Made by a program: the position numbers and the translations under genes. This document shows positions 10,988-23,093 of a stretch of 64,000 bases of DNA, piece by piece (the first letter of the stretch is position 1; each line of letters starts with the position of its first letter). The notes under the pieces were generated by a model. That model was not told the origin of the DNA and did no database searches. It saw only the letters and a program-made list of their open reading frames with translations. The DNA is from Drosophila pseudoobscura (Eukaryota; Arthropoda; Insecta; Diptera; Drosophilidae): positions 50,235,869 through 50,299,868 of the forward strand of contig NC_046683.1 in assembly GCF_009870125.1 (NCBI RefSeq). Direction: 5' to 3'.

Positions 10988-13099
10988 TTACCACGCCCAC
11001 TTGGGGGACACCTTGTCGAAGTTCCACTCATCGGGATGGCCCTCGTGGCCACCGTCCTCGAGGGGATTCATGTCGGACCACTTGAAGGGTCCACTGCCGA
11101 TCCGTCGCATGGCGATGGCTCGCATATCATTCCGCACCGGACGCCGTTCCGTGATGAGCTCCATTTCGGCCAGGCTGGCCGCATCATCGATGGTCACACT
11201 CAGACGCTCATCGCCAATGGAGGAGGGCACACCCTGACCACCTTGATCCTGCGGCTCCTCCTGGTTGTCCTCCTCGAGGGCCCTCGGCTGGACATGCTGC
11301 AGTCGCAGAAAAATGGGACCGGCAAAGGCATGGTAGTCGCTCATGCCCAGCCGCGCATTGTAGGAGAAGAGCTTGAGGTCGATGTTGCCATAGGCAATCG
11401 ACTCCTCGCCGCCAAGGAGATCGCCACGAAAGCCGTGGGTGCGCAGGTACTTGTCCACCGACTCCAGGTTCGTCAGCTCCGCCTCATCGGCGGCAGACAG
11501 CTGCTGGTCGTCACTGTAGTTGACGCCGCTGGCCTCCAGGGTCTCCTTGAGGTAGGGCACCCCATTGGCCAGCCACGAGGAGTTGCCAGCCACAAGGAAG
11601 CTCTGGGTGACATCCCGACTGGGCATGCGACCCGGCAGCTGCTCGGCAATCCAGACCATGTCCTTCAGCTGATCGTGACGCGACTGAATCGCCGCCTTGT
11701 CCTTGTCATTCAGCGGCACAGGGGCGTCATCGTGCTTGTCATCGGTGTCCAAAGCATGGTAGAGATTATCCTGTGCTCCCAGTTTATTCAGGTCCACGGT
11801 GATCCATTGCTTGGCGCCGGTTGCGGGATGCCTGGCCATGGCCCTGGCCCAGGTGCGTCTATTCTGGGCAATGCGATTGGCGGCCATGACTCGAGCCACC
11901 AACGGCACCACATCCTTGGTGTCCACCGACTTCCAAAGCTGCAGATTCTCGTTCTTGATGCCCACGCCTCCGACTATGGCCTGCACCTGCCGGCCCTTGA
12001 TCACATAGAAGTCATCGGTGGAGCCGAGTATGCCCGGGTATCCGGTGAAGGTGATGTCCGCTCCGGGCACAGTGTTGCTCCTCTGATTGGGCGAGAAGTG
12101 GTAGTGGAACTTGTAGCGCTTCTGTATCCTCAGCATTGAGGAGTAGCTGCCCGCGGTGCTGTGGCCAAAGAGCAGCTGCAGCGTCTGCGGGGACTGTTCC
12201 TGCTGGATGATCCGCGTCAGCATCGATGCGCTGGGCAGAAAGAAGTTCTTGGGCTGATCACTGGCCTCCTCCTCCTGCACCGTGTTGTTGGGCAGCACAT
12301 AGTTCTCGTAGTAGATCTTCAGGTCCTGTATGTCGGCGGCGGCATTCATCAGCAGGAAATCGGACAAAGGTATCTCCTCCTCCAGGTCCGAGCGGGCACG
12401 CGTGGCGCCTCGAATGTAGCCCGTCTCCAGGCCCTCCAGCTGATTGAAGAACAGATGCAACTGATGCCAGTAGTGATCGTGATCGGCCCTGATGGCCGCC
12501 TGCTTCTTCAGATGCTCAAAGTTGGTCGTGAGCAGATCCCTTAGCCACTCGCAGAACTTCTGGGTGCTCTCATCTCGGTCACAGGATGAGGAAATTGTAC
12601 TAAAGAAAGGGAATCTATTACAATCCATTGATCTTGCTTGATCCAATTGAATGGTCTTACTTGGCCCACTGATTGTAGATGTTCTTCCAGGTGAGGGAAC
12701 CCTCCAATATACCCGCCGCATAGGCCTGCACCCAATCCGGATACGATCGCTGTGTCTCCACCTCAATTTGTGCCCAACTAAAGGAGGATATCCATGAGTA
12801 TTTATCAATTGAATAATGTACTCTAGTCGTAGATCATACCCATTCTCGTAGACCGAGTCCTTGTAGCATATCCTGGCCACACCCTTGGGTATGTTGACCA
12901 GATCGTTCTGCTGCTTCCAGTTCTCGATTTGGAAGCCCACCTGCTTGGTCCAGAACGCAGTCGCACAGTAGGTTCCGTCATACTCCGGTCGATCCATGTA
13001 GCCGATGAAGAAGGCACCGATTACCAGTAATCCAGCTCCGATGAGTATGTAGGTCCCTATCCGTGTTTTCTGCCATGATGCACCTACAACTTTAAGCAT
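10988..13099 (-). CDS. lama: lamina ancestor, phospholipase B-like protein
   Basis: Three coding exons on the minus strand: 13099-12840, 12777-12661 and 12599-10988. Two short introns (62 and 61 bp) have GT...AG ends. Together they encode 662 residues ending SPKWAW. The protein matches my memory of Drosophila Lama along its whole length. Residues 16-35 form one hydrophobic segment after a basic N-terminus, a signal anchor or uncleaved signal peptide. The rest is the phospholipase B-like (PLBD, N-terminal-nucleophile hydrolase fold) domain, including FGHSTAGSY at 270-278 and VDLNK in the second half. Lama is expressed in precursors of the first optic ganglion and in other tissues; its enzymatic activity is not established. 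The position expected for the family's nucleophilic Cys (around residue 250) appears to be Ala/Ser. An unbroken reading through intron 1 exists but would insert sequence absent from the family. The start is the first ATG of the exon, directly before the hydrophobic segment. Confidence 0.93.
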   Translation of the reverse strand: MLKVVGASWQKTRIGTYILIGAGLLVIGAFFIGYMDRPEYDGTYCATAFWTKQVGFQIENWKQQNDLVNIPKGVARICYKDSVYENGYDLRLEYIIQLINTHGYPPLVGHKLRWRHSDRIRIGCRPMRRVYWRVPSPGRTSTISGPSKTIQLDQARSMDCNRFPFFSTISSSCDRDESTQKFCEWLRDLLTTNFEHLKKQAAIRADHDHYWHQLHLFFNQLEGLETGYIRGATRARSDLEEEIPLSDFLLMNAAADIQDLKIYYENYVLPNNTVQEEEASDQPKNFFLPSASMLTRIIQQEQSPQTLQLLFGHSTAGSYSSMLRIQKRYKFHYHFSPNQRSNTVPGADITFTGYPGILGSTDDFYVIKGRQVQAIVGGVGIKNENLQLWKSVDTKDVVPLVARVMAANRIAQNRRTWARAMARHPATGAKQWITVDLNKLGAQDNLYHALDTDDKHDDAPVPLNDKDKAAIQSRHDQLKDMVWIAEQLPGRMPSRDVTQSFLVAGNSSWLANGVPYLKETLEASGVNYSDDQQLSAADEAELTNLESVDKYLRTHGFRGDLLGGEESIAYGNIDLKLFSYNARLGMSDYHAFAGPIFLRLQHVQPRALEEDNQEEPQDQGGQGVPSSIGDERLSVTIDDAASLAEMELITERRPVRNDMRAIAMRRIGSGPFKWSDMNPLEDGGHEGHPDEWNFDKVSPKWAW

Positions 13100-13512
13100 T
13101 GTTCCGGCCGTCGTGAGGCTGATTTGAATCCAAAGAAAAGGCTATATACAGATCACGGGCTGAATCGCTTCGGTTGGGGATCGGATCAGCGTATCAGCGT
13201 ATCAGTGTTCCTTGCTATAATTGAGATCGGCCCGTGCAGCGTACGAGTGGCCAAAGCGTTGACGGATCAGCTGGCCAGTGTGATGGGGGATGCAGGAGCT
13301 GGAGCTGGAGCAGGAGTAGGAGCAGGAGCAGGTGCTGTTGATGGTGGCCACGCTGTAAAGCGATGCGGCCGAGTGGTTCATTGGTGTTGCAGAGAGATTC
13401 CAAATATGTTCAATTGGGTCTATTGTTGGATGTCCTATGGATGGATTTGGATATGGATATGGATGTTTTGATGTTCTCTTGGGCTATGTCTTTTGAGGTT
13501 CAAGTTGTATCC
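13100..13512 (-). other. lama: probable 5' UTR part of the lama coding exon
   Basis: Reading the minus strand, a good splice acceptor (CTGTTTTGTTACAG) ends at 13513, so the exon carrying the lama ATG would begin near 13512 and include about 410 bases of leader. A GGAGCA-type imperfect repeat (13293-13332) lies inside this leader. This is inferred from the splice signal only. Confidence 0.45.
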
Positions 13513-16500
13513 CTGTAACAAAACAGATCAGTTTTCGATTAGAACACGCAAAAATCATATTTATTTAAATTCGGGAAATTCCGCCCATTCAGCTGTCCAT
13601 TTATTCTAAATATTTATTCAGCGCCCAATATCTCTCGCCCCATTTTGCATAATAAACAATTTTGGAAGATTTTCGATGATCTGCTCATCCAGAATTATTA
13701 CCCACTCGTACTCGTATAAGAGATTCCCTTTACGTTACCCTTGAACCAGTTTAAACATGTATTGTATTCATCTTTATCCACTTTCTTCTACTTCTACTCA
13801 AAGATGATCTGATCCCATCTATGTTTATTTCACACTTTCCCTCTGGTTTTTTTGCAAATGAAATTCCATTCCATGGGTAAACAAATTTAAAGCATTTGTA
13901 AAACTAATAAATTAATTTTATGGCCGGAATGGTACTTGCTTTATGGCAAAAGAACAGCAGCTACTGCTGGACTGGGTCTAAATTGGTTAAGAGAGTGTTG
14001 CTCGAAGATAAGCAGAACATCTGCGGCTCCCCCACAACCCCTATCATAAAAGTATCCACAAGATCGTGCCACACACAGAGAAAAGTGTTTAAAGCAAGTT
14101 TATTTAGCCTATCTGGTAGTAGGGGTTGTGTCTTTGTCCCACGGGCAAGTTAATAAACAACATTCTAATTGCAAAACGGCAAAAGGCAATTGGCAAATTA
14201 CTTTGGCCATCTTTAAATAATGGACTCGAAATTCTATTAGCATTCACAGCCAAAGCCCAATCCGCAAAGTATAATCTCATTGTGGGGGGAAAATTCCAAA
14301 AAAAAATTTGATTCGAAACTAAAAGCAATATCAAAACCAAAACAAAAGCAAAAACCAAAATCAAAACAATATCATTCGTCTGGCACGTGTAGCAGGCGCA
14401 TTCCTTGTGCAAATTTTCTTCAAGAAAATCTAATAGTATTATAGCATCAGTCAGTCATCGGGTAAATACAATTAAACATTTATATTGATGGCTATTACGA
14501 GTACTATATCGCATAATACGTTTCTGCTTTCTGGTATCTGGTTTTTTGATTTTTGATTTTTCCTTTTTGCTTTTTGCACACAACGGAAATGACCGAAGGC
14601 GCAAATATTTACGAAATCGAATGGAATGGTTTCTACCCCAAATAAATGGATATCCATCCACATACTAGATGTAATTGTTTAGACCGAATGTAAATCATAT
14701 AGTCCGCATGCAAACATGTAAACAGAGGGCATCGAGTGATCTTGTGGTGGCTTTCTTACCTTTTTATATCCCGGGTCCAGGAAGCTGCAATGTCACAAGT
14801 CAACCCATTTGAAGAACTGCAATGGAAGGAAAAACGGGAGAGATTAAGATTAGTCTGGGCGTCTGGTATATTAAACAAAGGCGCCTTTAATGGCTCAGCA
14901 GTTGGCGATCTTTGGGTTCTTTGTTTATTTATCCAATTGGTCGCGTGATTTGTCTCATGTCCGCCGATAGGACCCACAAAGGAGGCTCCCCGTAGTCCCA
15001 GAGTCGCAAAGTCCCACAGTCCCACAGTCTCTGTTTGCTTTTGGGTCAGAGCTGGACACGAGCACGCGTTGTGCCCTGAATTTTGTTTGTGTCATAAAAT
15101 GTTGATCGCGGCAGTCATTTGATATGATATATGACCACCATGCTAATTGATTGGTGGTCTCTCCCTCTCTGTGGGAGTCATCGTAGCCAATGAAGGCATT
15201 ATGGATATTGAGTCGTAAACCCCAAATGAATGACAGGGTGGGGTGGCGTAGAAAGTTCCAATGGGAGGTTCCAAATCAATCATTTTTCTGTACTCTGGAC
15301 TAGAATAAGTCGTAGTTTAATAACTTGGCAACAGCAACTAAACCCTTCCACTGGTTTTTGGTTATTCAAACTGATTCTCGTTCCATCACCTGACTTTGAA
15401 TGAAGTAATCCCTAGATCTATGTGTCTCTCTCCCAGTGAGTCATTTTCCTGGAAGACATTGGGGTGGCGCAGAGAGAGATAGAGAGGAATGTAAACAATT
15501 TCATTGCAATTTAAAGGAAAAGGTGAAGGAGAGGAAGAGGAAGAGGGAGAAGGAAAAGCGAAACAGAAACAAAAATTAATGTTCCATTACCATTTCCATT
15601 ACCATTTCAGTCTTCAGTCTGTGAAAATAAACAGCAATCAAGTTTGAAGTGAAAATGGCAGCAGCCCCAAGACGGACGGACATCAATCGCCCGAATATCA
15701 ATGGAACAAGTTTATATTTATTGAAAAAACAATAATATTAAAGGTATAATCCAGAGCAGACTTAATTGTCTTGCCCTCTGAGAAGGCCAGGGGCTGTCAA
15801 TACGGATGGATATCATGCAGATACCAGAAGGTATGGCACCCAGAGATCTGCTCTATCCGCACGTTGGGTGCAGGGTACACTCCGTCACGGGACTGACGTC
15901 AGAAATTAGCAGTATACCGCTATATCGCTCTAGAAAGCCTCTAAAAAAAACACAAAGCTGTCTAAAATAGCAATGGTAGCGTAAAAATACAAGCGATAGA
16001 GCATCCCACTGACGTCTTTTGCGGCTCACTTAACTTGCTTAAGCCCCGATTAACATCATTATCGCTGTTTAAACACAGTTGTCTTTTTTTTTTTGTTTCA
16101 GTCTATACCTCAGAGTACGCTAGAGGTACTTCAGTTCTGTATTCCAGCCTTAGCTGCAGAACCACTGAGCTACTGAACTAGATGGTGTTCAATCAAACTA
16201 TAGTCTAGAGCAAATAGTTTACCCTGTCTATCGTTTACCGACTGCCACTGAAACTGTCACTAAGGGGGACTAAATATTGATAAGATTAGGCCGGGTATGT
16301 CCCATACATACTTATTTATGAGTGGAAATATTTATGTAGATATCTGCATGTCTAGCTTTTGGCATATTAAGAACGCCAGTTCAATCAATCGGTAGTCTGG
16401 GAAGAGTCAGTGGAGCGCCGCAGATAAGATAATTCCCACAATTTGTAAGGGGAATTTATGCCTAGAGTAGGTACATATATGTATATAATAAATTCAAACG

Positions 16501-18125
16501 AGTGTTGTCTCTCTTCATCATAATTGTTGGGATCTTGTGATTGCTGGGGCCATAAATTAAATCCCACATCTCTTTTCCAAAATTTATAAACTAAATAAAC
16601 AACAGAAATAGGTGCTTTTCATTTTCTTTATATTAAGTCTGCAGTAAAAAGCAAAATCATACTATTTCCTAGAACTTCCAGCGCAGCGCCACATGTGGCA
16701 TGCGGTAATACGGTACGTGTCTTCACGTGCCACGTGAGTGATACAGGAAATACACAAATCTACCCTCTACCGTGAGGGTCTCCAATCGTGGGAATGTCTC
16801 AATGAATAACCAAAATAAAAAAATGAAACGTCGACTATGCATAAATAAATGGGCAGTGGCCAGGTTTTAGAGCTTTTGAATGGCCCAATCAATTTGGCTA
16901 ACAGAAAAAACTGCTTACTCGGCTGCTGCCACGCGTCGCCACAGATATGATAAGCCCCTCCATTCCGAGTAAACGGATGCCTCACAAAGCACCAAAGTCC
17001 AGAGTCAGCTATGCAAATTCCCCTCCCCCGCGCTATGGTTCTGTAATATCAGACGCCAGCAGATCAGCAGCACATGGGGAGATACTGTATCTTTTGTGGA
17101 TATGGCACAAATTTTCAGAGCTAACAGAATCCGCAATCAGACGGAGAGACAAGTGTTTAGAGTATGGATGGATGGCCAGACGAAACATTGACTTAAAGCG
17201 TCGCGACGTCTGGAACGTAGACTCGACTCCCCTACCCTCGAATCGGAATCATATTCACATTCTGATTCGTATCAAACACGTGGACACTGGGACACTGGGA
17301 CACCGGGACACTGGGACCGTGGTCTTCGATTCAAGCCAATTCCAGACAAGCAAACGTGATTGACAGCTTAACAGCAGCTCTGGAAGGCCTGGAACCTGAA
17401 GCGTAATAATACAAATATATGTATATTCCGTTCGGAGCACATTCCCTAATCGAATGCTAACGATTCAATGAATGATCAGACATTTAATTTAATCAGAATC
17501 TGGCCACTACCTACATGCACATACATATGCATGGATGATGATTATCTATCGGGTGGAATTAGCGGGAAACTCTTAATTAATACAATATTGTATTTGCAAA
17601 TTATCAGAGAATCAGCAAAGGAATAGACTATTTCCCCTGGGAAAAGTTTTGCAATCGAAGTGATATAATCCATTGTGAAGACCTTTAGGGAGATTTGATT
17701 TTTATTTAAGTGTGTTTTTTTCTTTCATTTCGTATTCCATTTGTTTGTTTCTGCATTTAAGTTTGTAAACATTGCAGAGAATCGCTTTTGTTTTCTGGTT
17801 TTTTTTTTAGCCTTTTTAAGCCATTTTTATAGTTATTTATTAGGAGCTTTTCGAATCGTTTCTTTGTTCTTTTTTGCCTTGCCACACTCCGATATTACAC
17901 TGTTTCTTTTGGCCTTTACTTTACACTGTTTTGTAATTTCCTCTCTTTCGTTTGTCAGGTAATTATATTATAATTCTTAAGAACACACGCTCACTAATCG
18001 GCTTTGATGCGACCGAAACCAGTTATGGAAGCACCCCCCAACAGAATGACAGGTTCGTTTACCTCTTTATTAGAAATGGGGGGTTCCGGCACCAGAAACC
18101 TCTTAAGTTTTGATCCCACACTCAC
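13513..18125. other. non-coding, probable lama 5' intron
   Basis: No coding exon was recognised. The interval lies between the lama coding exons and two candidate upstream leader exons, so it is probably intronic to lama. It contains a cluster of E-box palindromes at 16688-16736, several GATA-like and TAAT-rich stretches, and little simple repeat. Confidence 0.5.
16688..16736. promoter_or_regulatory. clustered E-box palindromes
   Basis: GCCACATGTGGC at 16688-16699 is a perfect 12-bp palindrome containing CACATGTG. Two CACGTG hexamers follow at 16724-16729 and 16731-16736, one base apart. CACGTG is the canonical site of bHLH(-PAS/-ZIP) dimers such as Clk/Cyc or Myc/Max. Three such sites in 49 bp inside a probable lama intron suggest an enhancer. 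No function is shown by the sequence alone. Confidence 0.4.
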
Positions 18126-18640
18126 CAAAAAAAAATAAATCTATTTGGCGTTCCAATTAACTGCAATTATCTGGAAATTCGTCAAGTGCGCGCGACTTTA
18201 AGACTTGATGGGGAAATTCTTCGATTCGTTCAAGTGCCGTTAAACCGGAAAAATCTGCACCGAATATACGTTTAAATGGAATCCTCGTTTTGCGTCAAAG
18301 GTGATCTTTCTTTCGCTCTCTGAATATGGATCTGATCTCGTACCGATCCGTATGCCTTGACGTTCCCACCGAAAATGTCGAACGGGGGCGCTTTTTCGGG
18401 CTTTTCTTCGGCTCTTTCGGGTTTCGGGTTTTTCTTGCCACGAAGCACCCACCGAATGGCAAATGCGAATGCGAAAACGAATGCGAGGGGAAAATCGTGC
18501 CGTCTTCGTGCAGTTTTTTGCGTTGTTTCAGCGATCAAAAGTTCTATTGAACTTGGCCGCCACCAACCACCACCACCGCCACACCAGAGAGAGAGAGAGA
18601 GAGAGGGAACCAAGGGAGAGATATGTACGTAGACATGGTT
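18126..18640 (-). other. lama: candidate non-coding first exon and promoter of lama
   Basis: On the minus strand a strong donor (G/GTGAGTG) lies with its exon boundary at 18126. Upstream of it is a leader-like stretch with CG-rich segments and a GA tract at 18586-18606 that could bind GAGA factor. It would splice to the acceptor at 13513. This is a splice-signal inference; the transcription start is not located. Confidence 0.3.
18586..18606. repeat. (GA)n tract
   Basis: Uninterrupted GA dinucleotides. Such tracts are binding sites for GAGA factor when near promoters; here it lies upstream of a candidate lama leader exon on the minus strand. Confidence 0.75.
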
Positions 18641-19081
18641 CGTAGACAGGTGCTTGAAAGAAGAGATAACTCTAGCAAAGAAGTGCCCGTTTGGGGGTCA
18701 TGAACGAGATGCACTTTGCACTTGTTGTTGACCGACTTCTGGGGCCTGTTTCCGCTTGGCTGCAGTTTTCGAATTTTACAATTTTACAATTAGAATTGAC
18801 ATTTAATTGAGCGGCCCCTGCATCATTTTCATCAGCGCGCAATTGTCGAGGAGTGCAACTTGAGTTTTCCCATGAAAATGTATGCCTGCCTGCCTGCCTC
18901 GCTTTTCACTTTCTTTGCCTCTCATAAATTGATAAGAGTATGTGTCTGTCTGTCTCTGTCTCTGCCTCTGTCTGTGTTGTGGGGTCAATCAAATTCTTGG
19001 ACTGCTCTCAATTGAAATGAATTGAAATTGAAATGGCGACAAGTTCTGTGTACCAGACATTTACATAAGTCCCAGGCACAG

Positions 19082-19117
19082 TGGGAATGAGAATGGGAAT
19101 GGGAATGGGAATGGGAA
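19082..19117. repeat. GGGAAT hexamer repeat
   Basis: About five GGGAAT/GAGAAT units in tandem. Confidence 0.8.
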
Positions 19118-20591
19118 AAACCTTGATTAATCTGCTACATTTATATGTATTTGCAATATACATATAATTCTCTCGTTGTTTCTAGCCTTACCTAAGCAGC
19201 AATTGATTGACAATTGTCGGTCAATATCAAAGCACAAACACACACACAAACAAAGACACACACAGTGCAGATCCACATAGAGGGAAAGATATGTAGGAGC
19301 TAAGCGATCTACAGTCTTGGTTCTCCTTCTATTTATACTTTTTCTCTTTCCTGTTCTGCAGCACGAAACATTCCTGTTCCACAGATATCCCACAGTCCCG
19401 GCGACCAGGCCTAAGCCAGGAAGGACAAGAACCTCAAGGATTTTGACCTCATTTGTCTGTCGCACAATGGGGCTGCCTGCCGGGGCACTTCTTGGAAAGA
19501 CCTGCCTCTCAGCAACTCTGGATGTGTGCCTCATGTTGTTGCTTTAATAGTTTTTATTGCTTTTTATTTGTTTTGGTCCCCAGACGCCGAGGGTTCTAGG
19601 GGAGAAGGGGACAAGGGAGAAGCCTGAGAAGCGACACTGCCGCGAATGCCCAGTCTCCAGTCTCCAGTCTACAGTCTACAGAATTTCAACTTCAACTCGA
19701 ACATCGTGTTGCTAGGCAGAGAGACGTTTCTTTAGCTCCCCTTTCAACCGATTTTGGAGGTAATTTGAGAAGTTTTTTGTCTTGGCTTCGTTTGGGTTTT
19801 TTTTGTTTATTATTTTTTTTGGTTTTTGGAGTTTTGTATTCTAGGACATTGGCTTTTGAGGTTGAACTCTTACTTTTATTGGCTGAAATAAAAAAACACT
19901 TGATCGTCGGTCTGCAAGGTTTTCATTTTGGGTTGGATTGGGTTGGGAACTCTCTTGAATCTTTGCTTAGTGCACAATCTGTGTGAACCGCTGCGAGGTA
20001 AGACCTGAACTAAACTGTCACAAATTTTGATATTGTTTGACTGGACTTGACTGGTAGTATCATGTGCAAAACCATATGTTATCTAGCTTCAGATAAGGGA
20101 TCTTTCAGCGGAAAAGACACTTAAACCCCGACAGAAAGACAGACAGAGAATCTACGTAAATACATCAAGTACAGAGTATTTTTGGATGCCCTGCGTCTTG
20201 GCCATTTATATGGCATGTTTATTTGGCAAACTTCACCGAGAGAGCAGATCAAGCGGGAGATGTGTCTGTATGCTGTTTGTCCGGGGTCTTCACCCATGTC
20301 AACGATCTGCCCAACACCCATGTGATCTTGTCCTGTTCCGCATGTCGCACGTCGGACTCGTATCTTGGAAAATGTTATTCAACAAATGACTCACATCGGA
20401 GGGCAGGTACAAGGTCTAGTCGGTATCGGACATTTTATAATCAATGGAATGGAATGGTGATGGAAATGGGAATGGGAATGGGTATGCGAATGGCAACATG
20501 TACTAAAAATAGACAATGGCCATTTGGGATTTACCCCGTGAACCACAGATAAGAGTACCAAGAATCCATCCTCGGAAGCGTGGTGGTTAAA

Positions 20592-20618
20592 AAGAGAGAG
20601 AGAGAGAGAGAGAGAGAG
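20592..20618. repeat. (GA)n tract
   Basis: About 13 GA units, just downstream in minus-strand sense of the candidate leader exon boundary at 20909. A second GA tract lies at 22248-22264. Confidence 0.85.
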
Positions 20619-20908
20619 TCACCCCTATATAGTACTGTGTCGTCTCATCTGCCGATCGTCTCCTCTCTCATCAGATGTTGACCCTATTTCGGTTTTTTCT
20701 TCTTCTTATTTTTTGCCAGTAAACAGATATTGCGCGTCGCCTTTCCTGATTGTCTGAATGTTAATATTACGAGGTCAATAATCAATTACTTTGAGCCTTA
20801 CAAATGGCACTGTTAACACTAACACTTAACACTCGATGGCAACAGTATTTTCTGGGTATATCTGTGCATATATACATATATTCGATATCGAGATCGAGGA
20901 CAACTTAC

Positions 20909-21250
20909 CGGAAAATTGAAATGGCTCGTGACTCAGGCAAATTTTGCGCTAGCACTTAAGTGAAATTCGCTTTGGCTGCTGCTGGGAAATGTGTGGTATG
21001 GAGGAGGAGAATTCTTTGGATATTTGCTATAGTCGGCCACTTTGTACGATATTTGGGTATTTAACACGAAAAACTGCTATATTGTCACACAACGCTCTCG
21101 TGTTAATCAAGCGTGAAGGGCTACATTGGAAAAGCACTGGTGGGAGATATAACTTTTTCCCGATTTCTCTCGCTTTTTTTGCCGTCGGACGATCCGCACT
21201 CGTTTGGTTTATAACAAATCCACGTTGATTTTGCTTGAAATTATAGTTTT
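20909..21250 (-). other. lama: candidate distal non-coding first exon of lama
   Basis: On the minus strand the sequence TTTTCCG/GTAAGTTG is a near-consensus splice donor with its exon end at 20909. The upstream bases are of balanced composition with CpGs and no long ORF, as in a fly leader exon. It would splice to the acceptor at 13513, giving lama an alternative distal promoter about 8 kb upstream of its ATG. The start site is not resolved. Confidence 0.3.
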
Positions 21251-23007
21251 ATTTCATTGAATTTGCTGGGATTGTTGTTGCTATGCGGCTTTGTTTTAAA
21301 TTAATTATATATAGTGTGTATAAGTAGCGGGTAGGGGAGAGTTTTGTAGAACGCGAGAACGTGGCGCTTTTTTAGTTACACTCCGAAAGCGGGCTGCTAC
21401 TCTTTTTTGTACGTATTTTTAGCCGTCGGCAGTTGTACAATTGTACAGTAACAATAAAGACTCGTACACGCTGAACACGATAAAACACACAAATTACAAA
21501 AATGTACGAAATAAAAGCACCTATGTATTTTTCCTTCCGATTGCGGCGATGAGTAAAAGAGAAATAAACGCACGCCGAACAATCGGCCCCGAACGATCAT
21601 CGTGGATTGTTTCCGACTCAAAGAGAAGTAAGAAAAGAGAGAACTTGATTGCTTGCTTGATTTTGTGCGGCGTGAGAGTTTGAGTGGTATGCCAGCAGAA
21701 TGTGCGAGACTACACTACTTAACGAGATTGGGATTCTTTCTATGAATATGTGAGGGGGAGAAGCCGGCTCGATGCAGTTCTCTATTTCACACTCAACTAC
21801 ACTGTGAAGAGGGATGGGTTAGTCAGTTGGGACACGCTTGGACCTGTCGCGCCGGCCGGTTTCGGTCCGTTGTGGTTGAGGTACCGCTTTGGTCTCCCTT
21901 GGGAGACGCGATATCAACAGTTGTCCGATCCGGATGCTCTTATTACGTTTTCTATCTTTTTGGTGACCTTTCTCTACCATACATACACATGTGAGATGTG
22001 AAGAGGCCAAGTATTTAATTATTTACATTTTATACAATTACCCACTCTACTCCGCTCTTGTAGCACAGTGTATGACTCTCAAACGTTTCACTCAATGGCT
22101 CAATAAATCTCTCCAACTTTATCTTACGATGCTCTCTTCTGAACGCTCTTCATCTTTGCACTCTCTCGCTCTCTCTCTCTATCCCTTTCGATCGTAGCGA
22201 ATTGATTTGTTCATGCATATGTAAATTAAACAGTTATTCGTGACGTCAGAGAGAGAGAGAGAGAATATTCCGCTAGCAACGACTCGAATCTGAAACTCCG
22301 AACGTGTAGTCACGCCCCCCAAAACCTCCCATCAGACGAATCACAATCGGAAAGAGCAAACAAAACGTGCCGCGATAAGAGATAACAGTCATGGTGTGGG
22401 GGGGCGGAGGGGGGGGGGGGAATTGTCAAGTTATTAGGTGGTCTAAAACGCGAAAATCCCACTCAAAGTCGCAAGCAAATACACCGTAACGGAAACGTAC
22501 AGTACAGTAATACAGCCATACCCACTCTTATCTCTGCATGTTTGTTGAGCCGCTACCTGTGCATGCACACATGGTTTATTTTTACAAAGGTAAGGCATTA
22601 ATTACCAGGAAACAGCTCTCTTACAATAGTAAGTTACTTATTTCGGTTCGATTGCGTTTGTGCCTCAATTTTTAATGCACATAATGCCGCCTTGCCCCGA
22701 GCAAACTCCGTACCGATGTACCACCTGAGCGGAAGAAATTACAGCCAAACAAATGGCTGACCTGACAACAGCACAACAGAAAGAAAGGTTTTTTTTAAGC
22801 TATTAAATTATTATTTATCACTCGAGTAAAAAGGAATTCCCTTAAGTGAATATGCTAATGCGCAAATTCCTTGGTTATTTTAATTTCTTAACGATCGACA
22901 GAACGAACCCAGTTTCCACAATCGTTCAAAATACCAATGTTCTGTTAATTGTGTCGCATTCTTAGGGCCTTGGCTTGTGTAGGAGTTCTGAAATGCAGAC
23001 GTCAGCT
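21251..23007. other. intergenic, GA- and G-rich regulatory-looking DNA
   Basis: No gene was recognised. It includes a GA tract at 22248-22264 beside TGACGTCA-like sequence, and a G-rich run at about 22396-22420 (mostly G on the plus strand). Open frames here have no recognisable similarity. Confidence 0.5.
22248..22264. promoter_or_regulatory. GAGA tract next to a CRE-like TGACGTCA
   Basis: TGACGTCA, the palindromic CRE/ATF site, overlaps the start of a (GA)8 tract. Either could act as a promoter-proximal element for a divergent promoter in this region; only the motifs are seen. Confidence 0.3.
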
Positions 23008-23080
23008 GGTTCCATAGTGTAGCGGTTATCACGTCTGCTTTACACGCAGAAGGTCTCCGGTTCGATCCCGGATGGAACCA
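23008..23080 (+). tRNA. tRNA-Val (anticodon UAC)
   Basis: A complete 73-base tRNA gene without intron. The acceptor stem GGTTCCA pairs with TGGAACC. The D arm reads GTG...TCAC. The anticodon stem TCTGC/GCAGA encloses the loop TTTACAC, giving anticodon TAC (valine GUA codons). The T arm carries the B box GGTTCGATCCC at 23059-23069. The final A at 23080 is the discriminator base; CCA is added after transcription. A TTTTT Pol III terminator lies at 23094-23098. An identical copy lies in opposite orientation about 220 bp downstream. Confidence 0.97.
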
Positions 23081-23093
23081 GAAGGAAATTAAC

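Noticed and set aside
11036-12139. 367-codon plus-strand frame
   Set aside because: Antisense shadow of lama exon 3 caused by its codon bias; no family resemblance.
16090-16200. tRNA-like A-box (TAGCTCAGTGG on the minus strand), possible SINE
   Set aside because: No B box at the right distance, no cloverleaf and no A-tail or target duplication were found.
22396-22420. G-quadruplex-like run
   Set aside because: Simple G-rich tract like several others in the window; no promoter or gene is tied to it.
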